In this document: positions 15,231-25,100 of the stretch, one piece after another
Position numbering within the stretch: position 1 is the stretch's first letter
Layout: each line of letters starts with the position of its first letter
NCBI GenBank assembly: GCA_958353395.1
Contig: CATWSG010000009.1
Location: forward strand, 1-64,000
Source of the DNA: an uncultured Collinsella sp.
Lineage (GTDB): Bacteria; Actinomycetota; Coriobacteriia; Coriobacteriales; Coriobacteriaceae
Direction of reading: 5' to 3'
DNA: 64,000 nt
The notes under the pieces: generated by a model
Database searches by the model: none
What the model saw: the letters and a program-made list of their open reading frames with translations, nothing else
Told to the model about the DNA's origin: nothing
Made by a program: the position numbers and the translations under genes

Positions 15231-18200
15231 ATGCCTGTTCGAATCTATACCACCAATGCCGGCACGGATTTGAGTGATGCCGAGTCGGCGCTGCTTGCCG
15301 ACCTTGTTGGCTGCCACGGACGTGCCGTGCTGCTGGCACCTACGTTTGCCGAGCTCGACCTGTGCCGTCATGATGCGGCGGAAGCCGGGATTTCGCTGGG
15401 TATTGACTACAAGACGCCTACATCGTGGATTCGCTCGCTTTGGGAGCTTTTGGGCGACGGGCGCGGTTTCGTTGACAACCTGCAGCGCCAGATGCTGTTC
15501 TCGGACATGGTCACGCGTCTCGACGATGCCGACCTGCAGCCGCTTTCGCGTAGCCAGGGCACGGTGCGCATGCTCGCGCGCATGGCCCGCGATGTGCTGC
15601 CGGGTGTGGCGGGGACGACGGCCGAGCGATGCGGTGGCAACAATTGCCAGCCTGAGCCAAAAAGCGATGCCGAGGCTCGTGTGTTTGAGCTTTTGCGTGC
15701 CTACGCGGGCGGTTTGGACCGTCGAGATATGGTCGAGCCCTGCGAGGCAGCTGACATTATGGCCGGTGCCCTGGCCGATAGCCTGCCGGCGTGCGCCCGC
15801 GCCGTATGCGTGCGCGGTACCACGTCGTTTACGCACGGTCTACTCGAGCTGCTGTCTGCCGTGGCGAACAATGGGGGAGAGGTCGTCGTGCTGCTTGCCC
15901 GCGAGCAGGCGGCGATGCGCGAGGAGCTTGCCACGGCATTTGATGCCCGCGGTGTGCTGTTTGAGATCGCGCCGCTGGGGGAGGACGCCGTCGCGTCTGA
16001 TGTCGTTTGCGGGGCCGCCGCTCAGCCTGTCTTTATTGAGGTCGCCGGCCCCCATGCCCGTGCTCATGTCTATGCGGACGCCATCGATAAGTTGGTGAAA
16101 GCGCGCAAGGAGTCCAAGGCCGATAAAGCTACTGCAACGCCCGCCGACCCCGTGCGCGTGCTCGTCGTTTCTGCCCGGGCACCCCAGCTGTTCGGCGAGC
16201 TCGCCGCCCGTTTTGCGGCGCGTCACATTGCGGCCGAGACGACTGAGTTCACGGCGTTTTCCCAGTCCATCGCGGGCAGGCAGTTTACGGCGCTCGCCAA
16301 CCTGATCGAGCGTATGAAAGCCGCTGACGAGGGCACCGCTTCCAAGACCGAGTGGTGGCCCGCGCCGGAGCTTTCCGACTGGATCTACAGTCCGCTTTCG
16401 GGCGCTGATGCCGTCAATGCCCGTACCTTCGATAAGAATATGCGTCTCTCGCGCAACAAGACTACCGCGGGCGTCAAGAGCCTGCTGCAGAGCGTTCAGG
16501 GCCAGGTGAGGGGCGCGCGCAAGGCGACGAGCGACGATAACTGGTTTAAGAACGTACCGTGTGTGGTCTCGGACGTGTTCCAGGCGCTGTGGCGTGACAA
16601 GCCCGTGACGGCGCTTAAGGCCATGCTTGCCGTTGCCGAGGCGTTGCCCGATCGCGCTCTAGGCGGCCTTGACGGCCAGGCCCGTCGCCAGGCAGAGACG
16701 GCTTTGCTGCGCCATGCCATCGACATCCTTATGAACGATGCTCGCGCGCTCGACGTGTCGCAGGCCGCGACCGTGCCGGTTCTCGACGGCGTTCGAACCA
16801 AGGTGGACAAGCGCAGTACCGCCTACGATTACGAGACCTACGAGGTCGATCGCACACCACGAGCACAAGTGCGCTTCGTGTCGCTTGCCGATGCGTCGGT
16901 TTTGCGTCCTGGCGGCTACGATGCCGTGCTGTTTGCCGATGTCGACCTGGACAGCTATCCGCTTTCGCACGAAGAGGGCCCGCTTGCCACGTTGACAGCC
17001 GAGCTGCGCCGCGACGGCGTGTCTTTGGAGCCCGCTGCCCTGCTGCGCGTGCGCTTTGGCCGTGCGATGCAGGCGGCGAGCGGTCCGGTCGCGCTCGCCC
17101 GTGTGACGCACGATCGCCAGGCACGCGAGTGCTACCCGGCAGCCGTATGGACCGAGCTGTGGGCACATGCCGAGGCCGCTGGCGCTGCCAAGCCCATGCG
17201 CGTGGGCGAAGGCGATATCATCGCCGACTTTGATCCCGCGGCAGGCGAAGGTCTCAAGCGCGAGCGCGTGACCTGTGAAGCCCCTCAGCATCTGAGTGCC
17301 GAGGCCGTGCCGTATTTGGTCCTGCGTCGCCGCGATGGCGAGGGCGAGAACGCGCCGCTCGTGCCGCGTCTGACGTCCGCCTCGCAGATTGAGGCGTACT
17401 CGACGTGCCCGCTGTGCTGGTTCGTGTCGTATCGCGTCAAGCCCCAGTCGATCGACGCGGGCTTTGGCAACATGGAGAAGGGCAACTTTGTCCACGACGT
17501 GCTGGAGCATCTGCATGCCCGTCTGCCCCAAGAGGGCATGAAGCGCGTGACGCCCGAGAATCTGCCGCGTGCACAGGAGCTGCTGCACGAGGTCTTTGAC
17601 GAGACCTTGGCCGAGCACGCCGGCAAGCGCGGCGCCGAGGGCCCGCTGGTGCCGCTCTCCCCGGTGGAGGAGCGTCAGGTGGCCGAGATCTTGCCGCAGT
17701 TGGAGGGCGTGCTTGCCTACGAGTCCGAGGCACTTGCCCCCTTTGCCCCGCGCTACCTGGAGTTTGCGTTCAACGAGCTCCAGGTCGAGTATGCCGGTTG
17801 GCCGCTCGGCGGGCGCATCGACCGCGTAGATGTGGATGCCGAGAATCGCGCCGTGGTAATCGACTACAAGCATCGTTCGGGTGTCGAGGAGTTTAAGCTT
17901 GCCGACCCCACGGTGCGTGACGAGGAGACGGGCGAGGCTCCCATTGACGACCCGCGCTGGCTACCGCCCCATACCCAGACACTCATCTACGCGCAGGCCA
18001 TGCGTCGGGCGCTGGGCCTAGATACCCGTGCTGCGCTCTATTTCTCGACCAAGGGCGGCAAGCCCGCGCTGCGCGGCGCGGCGAGTGCCGAGTTGCTCGA
18101 GGAAGAGCGTGGTGACGGTCGCATCCCGGGCCTCAAGAAGGGCTTCCCGGGCGAGGGCGGCAGCATGGACTTCGATGCCCTGCTCGACCGCGTGGAGACC

Positions 18201-18329
18201 GGCATTGCCGAGCGCCTGCGCGAGCTCGAGGCAGGTGACGTCGCCGCTGTCGACCCGACATCGGCGCAAGCCGCGCATGCGCGCTGTTCGTATAACCACC
18301 AAGGAACGTTTGTAAGGAGGGACGTGTAG
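15231..18329 (+). CDS. addB: AddB-like PD-(D/E)XK exonuclease subunit
   Basis: At 1032 residues this would be the AddB partner of the helicase-nuclease directly downstream, together resecting double-strand breaks for RecA. The C-terminal nuclease is clear: GGRIDRVDVD (about residue 863) and VVIDYKHRSG (about 876), preceded by IEAYSTCPLCWFVSYR. The N-terminal domain is helicase-like but shows no Walker A motif. The B. subtilis AddB iron-sulfur cluster uses one upstream cysteine and three near the C-terminus; here only one cysteine (ARCSYNH) is left at the end, so the cluster is probably absent or altered. GGAGG precedes the ATG. The next gene begins four bases after the stop, so the two are coupled. 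Confidence 0.8.
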   Translation: MPVRIYTTNAGTDLSDAESALLADLVGCHGRAVLLAPTFAELDLCRHDAAEAGISLGIDYKTPTSWIRSLWELLGDGRGFVDNLQRQMLFSDMVTRLDDADLQPLSRSQGTVRMLARMARDVLPGVAGTTAERCGGNNCQPEPKSDAEARVFELLRAYAGGLDRRDMVEPCEAADIMAGALADSLPACARAVCVRGTTSFTHGLLELLSAVANNGGEVVVLLAREQAAMREELATAFDARGVLFEIAPLGEDAVASDVVCGAAAQPVFIEVAGPHARAHVYADAIDKLVKARKESKADKATATPADPVRVLVVSARAPQLFGELAARFAARHIAAETTEFTAFSQSIAGRQFTALANLIERMKAADEGTASKTEWWPAPELSDWIYSPLSGADAVNARTFDKNMRLSRNKTTAGVKSLLQSVQGQVRGARKATSDDNWFKNVPCVVSDVFQALWRDKPVTALKAMLAVAEALPDRALGGLDGQARRQAETALLRHAIDILMNDARALDVSQAATVPVLDGVRTKVDKRSTAYDYETYEVDRTPRAQVRFVSLADASVLRPGGYDAVLFADVDLDSYPLSHEEGPLATLTAELRRDGVSLEPAALLRVRFGRAMQAASGPVALARVTHDRQARECYPAAVWTELWAHAEAAGAAKPMRVGEGDIIADFDPAAGEGLKRERVTCEAPQHLSAEAVPYLVLRRRDGEGENAPLVPRLTSASQIEAYSTCPLCWFVSYRVKPQSIDAGFGNMEKGNFVHDVLEHLHARLPQEGMKRVTPENLPRAQELLHEVFDETLAEHAGKRGAEGPLVPLSPVEERQVAEILPQLEGVLAYESEALAPFAPRYLEFAFNELQVEYAGWPLGGRIDRVDVDAENRAVVIDYKHRSGVEEFKLADPTVRDEETGEAPIDDPRWLPPHTQTLIYAQAMRRALGLDTRAALYFSTKGGKPALRGAASAELLEEERGDGRIPGLKKGFPGEGGSMDFDALLDRVETGIAERLRELEAGDVAAVDPTSAQAAHARCSYNHQGTFVRRDV

Positions 18330-18332
18330 ACC

Positions 18333-21300
18333 ATGGATCTTTCGACTTTGATGCCGCAACAGCTGCAGATTGTCAAAACGCTCGACCGTCCGCTGTTTGT
18401 CTCGGCGGGCGCCGGTTCGGGCAAGACCTTTACCCTTACGCGCCGCATCGTCTACGCGCTCTCGCCCGAATCCGGTCCGTTCGTTGAACATCTGGATCAG
18501 GTGCTCGCTATTACCTTTACCAAAGATGCCGCGGCCGAGATTCGCGACCGCGTGCGCCGTGCGCTTATCGACGAGGGCATGGACGAGGAGGCACTGACCG
18601 TCGACGACGCGTGGATCTCGACCATTCACGGCATGTGCTCGCGTATCCTGCGCGCGCATGCGCTGGAGCTGGGCATCGACCCCGAGTTCACGGTGCTCAC
18701 CGATACCGACGAGCTCATGGACCAGGCTGTTGAGCATGTGTTGGCCCGCGCGACGGCGCCCGATGCCGCCCCCGAGCTCGCGGCATCGCTCAAGGCCCTC
18801 TATGCCTGGTATCCCATGGCGGGCGAGGGCGGTTCCTTTGGCGCTGGCGCGACCATCAAGGGCCTGGTGCGCGACCTGCTGGAGCTGTCGAGCCAGTTGC
18901 CGGGCGGTATGGACGACGTGTGCGTGGCGCGCGGGCAGGCCGATACCTCGGCACTCGCCGATGCCTATCGCGCGGCGCTGGGCGCAAGCAAGGCCGCGAC
19001 CGAGAAGGCGCAGATGGCACTCGACGCCATTGACGCGTTCGAGGCGAGCGGCAAGACCATGGCCGATGCAGCGCGACTCATGATGTCGTGCACCATGCCG
19101 CGCGCGAGCAAGGCATTCCCTAAGGAGCAGGTCGAGCTGCTCAAGGCCGAGGCCGCCGATGCGTTTATCAATATCGTGCTTGCCTGCGGTGGCCCGGCGC
19201 TCGATGCGCTGGTGGGCCTGGCCCGTTCCGTGGAGGCTGAGTATCGCGCGCTGAAGGCTGCCCAGTCCGCCCTCGATAATAACGACCTGCTGCGTATGGC
19301 CTACGAGGCCCTGCGCGATTACCCTGCCATCCGTGCTGCGTACGAGGGCCGCTTTAAGATGGTCATGATCGATGAGTTTCAGGATACCGACCAGATGCAG
19401 GTCGATCTGATACGCTACCTGACGGGTGCGGGGGAGCGCGCGCTGTGCACCGTGGGCGATGCGCAGCAGTCCATCTATCGCTTCCGTGGCGCCGAGGTCG
19501 AGGTGTTCCGTCGTCAGGAGCGCAAGGTGGGCTCGTCTGCCGCGCCCGAGGCGACTGCCGTGGCCGATGCCCCTGCCGGCGAACTCGTCAAACTCGTGCG
19601 CAACTTCCGCAGCCATGACGAGGTGCTGCGTTACGTGGCACGCGTCTTCGACGGCGATGACGGCGGCCTGATGCAGGGCTTTTTGGATCTTGAGGCGAGC
19701 GACGGCCGCAAGGACACGCTGGTGGCGGACGCCTCGCGCCGCCAGGCCCTCTTTGTTGCCGGCGGCAGTATGCAGGAGCGCACACAGGCCAAGGCCCGCG
19801 CGATCGCCGAGCGCTTCCGCGCGCTTGCCGATGCCGGCCAGCCCCAGGGCGGCATGGTACTGCTGCTGGGCCGCATGACCAACGCCGATGTCTACGCCCA
19901 GGCCTTCCGCGATCAGGGGCTCGACTGCGTCATCGCAGGCGGCTCGGTCTTTGCCCAGGCAGCCGAGGTGCAGACGGTGCGTGCCCTGGTCTGCGCGCTC
20001 GCCAATCCGGCCGATACGGCGCAGGGCCTTATGCCGCTGCTCGCCTCGCCGATGTTTGCGCTCGGCGCCCAGGAGTTCCTGGCGCTGGCGACCAAGCTCG
20101 ATGGCGAGACGGGGGAGACCTCGCGCCGGAATATCGACATGGGCATCATGAGCGATTCCGATGTGCCGGGCTTGCAGGGCTTGCCGCTTGTGACGCGTGC
20201 CCGCGAGGTGCTGCGCTACGCACTGCGTCGCGTGGGGCGTGATTCGTTCGCCGCCATCGCGCGCGACGCGGTCAATGCCTCCGGCTGGTTCGTGCGCCTG
20301 GCGCAGCGCGGCCCCGAGGGCAAGGCCATCGCCGCCAACGTGCTCAAGGCGCTCGACGCCGTGGCCGAGGAGGAGGCCGAGTTCGGCAACTCGCCGCGTT
20401 CCATCGCGCTGGCCTTCGACCGCTTCTTGGCGGGCAAGGAGGCCCCGGGTGCCCTCAACGAGGAGGGCGACGGCGCGGTGCGCATCATGACGGTGCATGC
20501 CTCCAAGGGTCTGGAATATCCGGTCGTGGCGGTCGCCGAGTGCTTTGGCGTGCGTAAGTCCTCGGGTGCGGCACAGATGGGTCGCGTCGAGGGCGGAGCG
20601 CAGGTCGTGGCACTGCCGGCACGCTTCGACGGCGTTAAGCTTGCCGACGGTACCTTTGTGAAGGGCGACGACGTCAAAAAGCAGTTTGAGCACGCGTTTA
20701 AGGGCAAGGGCACGTCGCTGTGGCTGCCGCCGGAGCTCATGGAGGACGTCTGTGCGACGGGTTCTCCCGCCGAGGCATTTGCTCGCCTGCGCAACGACGA
20801 CCTACAGCTTTCGCTCGAGGAGCGGGCTCGTCTGCTCTATGTCGCCATGACGCGTGCGCGCGAGCTGGTGATCTTGGCGATGGATGCCGGCGTGAGCCGT
20901 GGCAAGGTGACGGCGCCGACCTTCGATGTCGAGACGGATCTGACCTACGATGTCCTGCGCCGCATTCTGCCGACGGACGCTCTGGACATGCCGCAGCTCG
21001 ATGCCGACCGCCTGGTGTTCGACAACTCCCAACCGGGCGACTACGAGCTCATTTCGCTTTCGGACTTTACCTTTGGCGAGCAGGCGTTTGAGGCCAACGC
21101 TTCGCTGGATGTCGAGGGCAGGCTTGTTCGTGGCGATGCCGATACAGATGCTGCCGACGATTCGGCCAGTACAATCGTCCCCGGTCCTGCCGACCCCAAG
21201 CCCGATTCGTTTGAGCTTGTGTATCCCCAGGCAGTGGGCGTGCGCATGGGCATCTGTCCGTTCCCGGCGCGTGACTCGTATAGCTACTCGTCAATCGCCG

Positions 21301-21965
21301 CGGCGCTCCATGCCGAGACAGAAGACCGTGCCGCCGAGGCGCGTGTGCCCATGGACGAGTCCGGCGATGATGCGGAGTCGGATGGCTCGGAGATGGCCGA
21401 TGCAGACGTGGCTGCTCTCGAGCCTGTCGGCAATCCCATGGCGCTGGGCTCGGCCTTCCACGCCGCCTGCCAGTGGCTCATCGAGATGGGTGCCGATGCG
21501 CTGCCTGCTGAGCGTGCCGACGCCCTGGCTCGCCTGTGGTGCCTGACGCCGGAGCAGCGCGAACGCTTCGATGTTGCCCTGGACCGCTGGCTCAAGTCGG
21601 CTGTTCGTGCCGACCTGCTCGCGTGGCCGTGCGTTCGCGCCGAGGTGCCGTTCTTTTCACTGGGCTGCGAGGACGAGGACATCGCTCGCTACGGTGCCTA
21701 TGCCGAAGGCGCCATCGACGCTTTGGCGACGAACCCGGCGGATTCGTCACGCGCGCTGGTCATCGACTACAAGACGGGCGGCACACCGGACGAGACGCCG
21801 GACCAGCTGCTCGAGAAGCACGCCCTGCAGGCGCGCGTTTACGCCGACGTGTTGCACAAGGCGGGCTTTGAGACGGTGACGGTCAAGTTTGTTCGCGTGG
21901 AGCAGGCGAATCCAGCCATCTTCGTCGAACCCGCCGAACCTCAAGTAGTCATCTACAATCTCTAG
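18333..21965 (+). CDS. addA: AddA-type UvrD/Rep helicase with C-terminal nuclease
   Basis: A 1210-residue superfamily 1 helicase fused to a RecB-like nuclease. The Q motif and Walker A are PQQLQIV and SAGAGSGKT (about residues 10-36), Walker B is IDEFQDTDQ (about 347), and motif VI is LYVAMTRARE (about 833). The C-terminal nuclease shows YAEGAIDAL and VIDYKTGG (about 1147) followed by QARVYADVL. It forms the main motor and one of two nuclease sites of AddAB. AAGGAGG overlaps the end of the preceding gene. A palindromic element follows the stop. Residues 920-1050 contain an acidic, alanine-rich insert of low complexity. Confidence 0.9.
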   Translation: MDLSTLMPQQLQIVKTLDRPLFVSAGAGSGKTFTLTRRIVYALSPESGPFVEHLDQVLAITFTKDAAAEIRDRVRRALIDEGMDEEALTVDDAWISTIHGMCSRILRAHALELGIDPEFTVLTDTDELMDQAVEHVLARATAPDAAPELAASLKALYAWYPMAGEGGSFGAGATIKGLVRDLLELSSQLPGGMDDVCVARGQADTSALADAYRAALGASKAATEKAQMALDAIDAFEASGKTMADAARLMMSCTMPRASKAFPKEQVELLKAEAADAFINIVLACGGPALDALVGLARSVEAEYRALKAAQSALDNNDLLRMAYEALRDYPAIRAAYEGRFKMVMIDEFQDTDQMQVDLIRYLTGAGERALCTVGDAQQSIYRFRGAEVEVFRRQERKVGSSAAPEATAVADAPAGELVKLVRNFRSHDEVLRYVARVFDGDDGGLMQGFLDLEASDGRKDTLVADASRRQALFVAGGSMQERTQAKARAIAERFRALADAGQPQGGMVLLLGRMTNADVYAQAFRDQGLDCVIAGGSVFAQAAEVQTVRALVCALANPADTAQGLMPLLASPMFALGAQEFLALATKLDGETGETSRRNIDMGIMSDSDVPGLQGLPLVTRAREVLRYALRRVGRDSFAAIARDAVNASGWFVRLAQRGPEGKAIAANVLKALDAVAEEEAEFGNSPRSIALAFDRFLAGKEAPGALNEEGDGAVRIMTVHASKGLEYPVVAVAECFGVRKSSGAAQMGRVEGGAQVVALPARFDGVKLADGTFVKGDDVKKQFEHAFKGKGTSLWLPPELMEDVCATGSPAEAFARLRNDDLQLSLEERARLLYVAMTRARELVILAMDAGVSRGKVTAPTFDVETDLTYDVLRRILPTDALDMPQLDADRLVFDNSQPGDYELISLSDFTFGEQAFEANASLDVEGRLVRGDADTDAADDSASTIVPGPADPKPDSFELVYPQAVGVRMGICPFPARDSYSYSSIAAALHAETEDRAAEARVPMDESGDDAESDGSEMADADVAALEPVGNPMALGSAFHAACQWLIEMGADALPAERADALARLWCLTPEQRERFDVALDRWLKSAVRADLLAWPCVRAEVPFFSLGCEDEDIARYGAYAEGAIDALATNPADSSRALVIDYKTGGTPDETPDQLLEKHALQARVYADVLHKAGFETVTVKFVRVEQANPAIFVEPAEPQVVIYNL

Positions 21966-21977
21966 CCCTCAGATAAC

Positions 21978-22040
21978 TTGCGGTGGAATACGGGCTGTTT
22001 TGGCCAAAAAAGCCGCCAAACAGTCCGCATTTCACCGCAA
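21978..22040. repeat. Palindromic intergenic element, copy 2
   Basis: A diverged copy of the element at 10933-10995. The left arm begins TTGCGGTGGAATACGGGC and the right arm ends CATTTCACCGCAA. Most differences between its arms leave G-T pairs in RNA, so the hairpin is kept although the sequence drifted. It lies between addA and dnaE, which point the same way. Confidence 0.75.
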
Positions 22041-22142
22041 CTGCAAGAGGAGCCGTGTTGGTTTGGCTAGGTTCGGGTGCCGTCCGTGCCGTGCGGTAGA
22101 ATCGTAACCCTAAGATCACGAACCCGCATCGGAGCTCATTAC

Positions 22143-25100
22143 ATGGCATTCGTCCATCTGCACAATCACACTGTTTTCTCCATGCTCGACGGCGCAACCC
22201 GTATCCAGGATATGGTCAATCGTGCCGTAGAGCTGGGCATGCCCGCCGTCGCCATTACCGACCACGGCTACATGTATGGCGTGCCCGACCTGGCGCTGGC
22301 CTGCGACGCCGTCAACCACAACACGCCCGAGTACAAAACCTGGAGCCACGACAAGGCCTTCCTGGAAAAGGACCGCCGCGACGAGCTGGTGGAGCCCGAT
22401 CCCGAGGAAAACCCGCGCGAGCATGCCCAGTATGTGAAGGACATGGCCATGTGGGACGAGAAGGGCAACATCGACGAGCTCAAGCCGCCCCTGGTCATCA
22501 AGCCCATCTTTGGCTGCGAGGTCTACTTTACGCCGGACGAGACCCTTGCTCGCGACCACAAGCCCGAGCTCTACCACATGATCCTTCTGGCCAAGGACCA
22601 GGAGGGCTACGTCAACCTGATGCAGACGGTTTCCGAGGCCGCCGTGCAGGGCTTTTACTACAAGCCGCGCGTGACGCTCGACAACCTGCGCCGCCACGCC
22701 AAGGGCATGATCTGCACGAGCGCCTGCATCGCGGGCATCATCCCCAAGTACATCGACCGCGGTGACATGGAGGGCGCCATCAAGTGGGCCGAGACCTTCC
22801 GTGACACCTTCGAGCCCGGCGACTTCTACATCGAGATCCAGGAACACGGCATCACCACCGACAACGGCCTGACCGACGAGCAGATGGACCGCACGCTCAT
22901 CGACATCGCCAAGCAGGTGGGCGTCAAGGTCATCGCCACCAACGACTTCCACTACCTGCGTCGCGAGGACGCGCCCGTGCAGGACGTCATCATGTGCATT
23001 GGCATGAACGCCAAGGTCGACGACCCCAACCGCATGCGCATGACCGGCTCGGAGTTTTACATGAAGACCGAGGAGGAGATGCGGGCGATGTTCCCGTATT
23101 GCCCCGAGGCCTGCGACAACACGCTCGAGATCGCCGACAAGTGCTACGTTGAGCTGGACTGGGACTCCATCATCCTGCCGCGCTTCCCGTTGCTCGATCC
23201 CGGCGAGACGCACGAGAGCCAGTTCCGCCGCGAGTGCGAGAAGGGCCTGCGCCAGCACTATGGTGACGACTGGGCCACGCGCGAGATCGGCGGCGTCAAC
23301 ATCAAAGAGCGCTTTGAGTACGAATACAAAGTCATCTGCGACAAGGGATTTGCCGCCTACTTCTTGATCGTTGCCGAGTACGTGCAATGGGCCAAGGACA
23401 ACGGCATCGGCGTCGGCCCCGGCCGTGGCTCGGCCGCCGGCGCTATCGTCGCCTACGCCATGAACATCACCGCGTTCGACCCGCTCGAGAACGGCCTGAT
23501 GTTCGAGAGGTTCCTGTCCCCGCAGCGTACCGAGATGCCCGATATCGATATGGACTTCGACGATGAGCGGCGCCTCGAGGTCGTGGAGCACGTTCGCCAG
23601 CTCTATGGCCCCGAGAAGGTCACCCACGTCATTACCTACTCGACCATTAAGGCCAAGCAGGCCATCAACGACGCCGCGCGCGTCCTGGACTACCCGGTCT
23701 ACATGGGCCAGCGCCTGTCCAAGATGGTCTCGAGCGACCCCAAGGTCAAGCTCAAGCAAGTGCTCGAAAAGCAACCCGGCAAAGAGGATCTGTTTAACCC
23801 CGACTTTGCCGAGGCCTATAAAAAGGATGACGACGCCCGCCGCATCATCGACACGGCGCTCTCGATCGAGGGCCTCACCCGTGGCGAGGGTGTGCACGCG
23901 TGCGCCGTTCTGATCTGCCGCGATCCCGTCAACGAGCATGTGCCCACCAAGCTCGATACCAAGGGCGGCGTCGAGATTACCCAGTACGAGGGCCATACCG
24001 TTGCCGACATGGGCCTGCTCAAGATGGACTTCCTGGGCCTGCGCACGCTGACGGTTATCTCTAAGGCCAAGGCCAACATCAAAAAGAACTTCGGCATCGA
24101 CATCAAAGAGGAAGAGATTCCCTTTGACGACCCCGAGATCTTTAAGCTCATGGGCTCCGGTCACACCGCCGGCGTCTTCCAGGTCGAGTCCGCCGGCATG
24201 ACGGCCACGATCAAGAACATGAAGCCCACCGAGTACAAGCATGTCGTGGCATTGATCGCCCTGTACCGCCCGGGCCCGCTGGGCGCCGGCATGGTCTCGT
24301 CCTACATCAACCGCATGAACGGCAAGGAACCGGCCGTCTCCTACGACGACCGTCTGGACGACATCCTGGGCGAAACCTACGGCACCATGGTCTACCAGGA
24401 GCAGGTTATGCTCATCTCCGTCGAGATGTGCGGCTTCTCCAAGGGCGAATCGGACTCGCGTATCCGTAAGCCCGTGGCTAAGAAAAAGATCAAGCTGCTC
24501 ACGTCGACGGTGCTCCACTGGGAGGATGGCTCGGACGAGACCACCTACGACCACTGGATGAACGGCGCCATCAAGAACAACTACACGCGCGAGGTCGCCC
24601 AGAAGATTTGGGACGATGTTCTTGAGTTCGCGTCCTACGCCTTTAACAAGTCGCACTCCGCCGGCTACGCCATCCTGGTTATGCAGACGGCGTGGCTCAA
24701 GGCGCACTATCCGCACGAGTACATGGCGGCCGTTCTGACGTCCTATACGGGCAAGACCGACAAGATCGTTCACTACGTCTCGGCGTGCCGCCACGACGGC
24801 ATCCCCGTGCTGTCGCCAGATGTCAACGAGTCCGGTACCGAGTTCACGGCTACCAAGGAGGGCGTGCGCTTTGGTCTGGCCGGCATCCGCGGCGTGGGCA
24901 CCGGCGTGGCGCAGGCGATTATCGCCGAGCGCGAGGCGGGCGGTCCGTTTAAGACGCTGCACGACTTTGTCGAGCGCGTGGACTCGAGCCAGGCCAACCG
25001 CCGTGTGATCGAATCGCTCATCAAGGCAGGCGCCTTCGACTCCACGGGGTATCCGCGTCGCCAGATGATGCACTTTGTGGATAAGAACAACCCTGAGAAC

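Noticed and set aside
18018..20693. An 891-codon open frame on the minus strand opposite the AddB/AddA genes
   Set aside because: It lies wholly opposite two genes with clear domains; long antisense frames are expected in GC-rich coding DNA, and its translation is a His/Arg/Ala-rich sequence with no motif.
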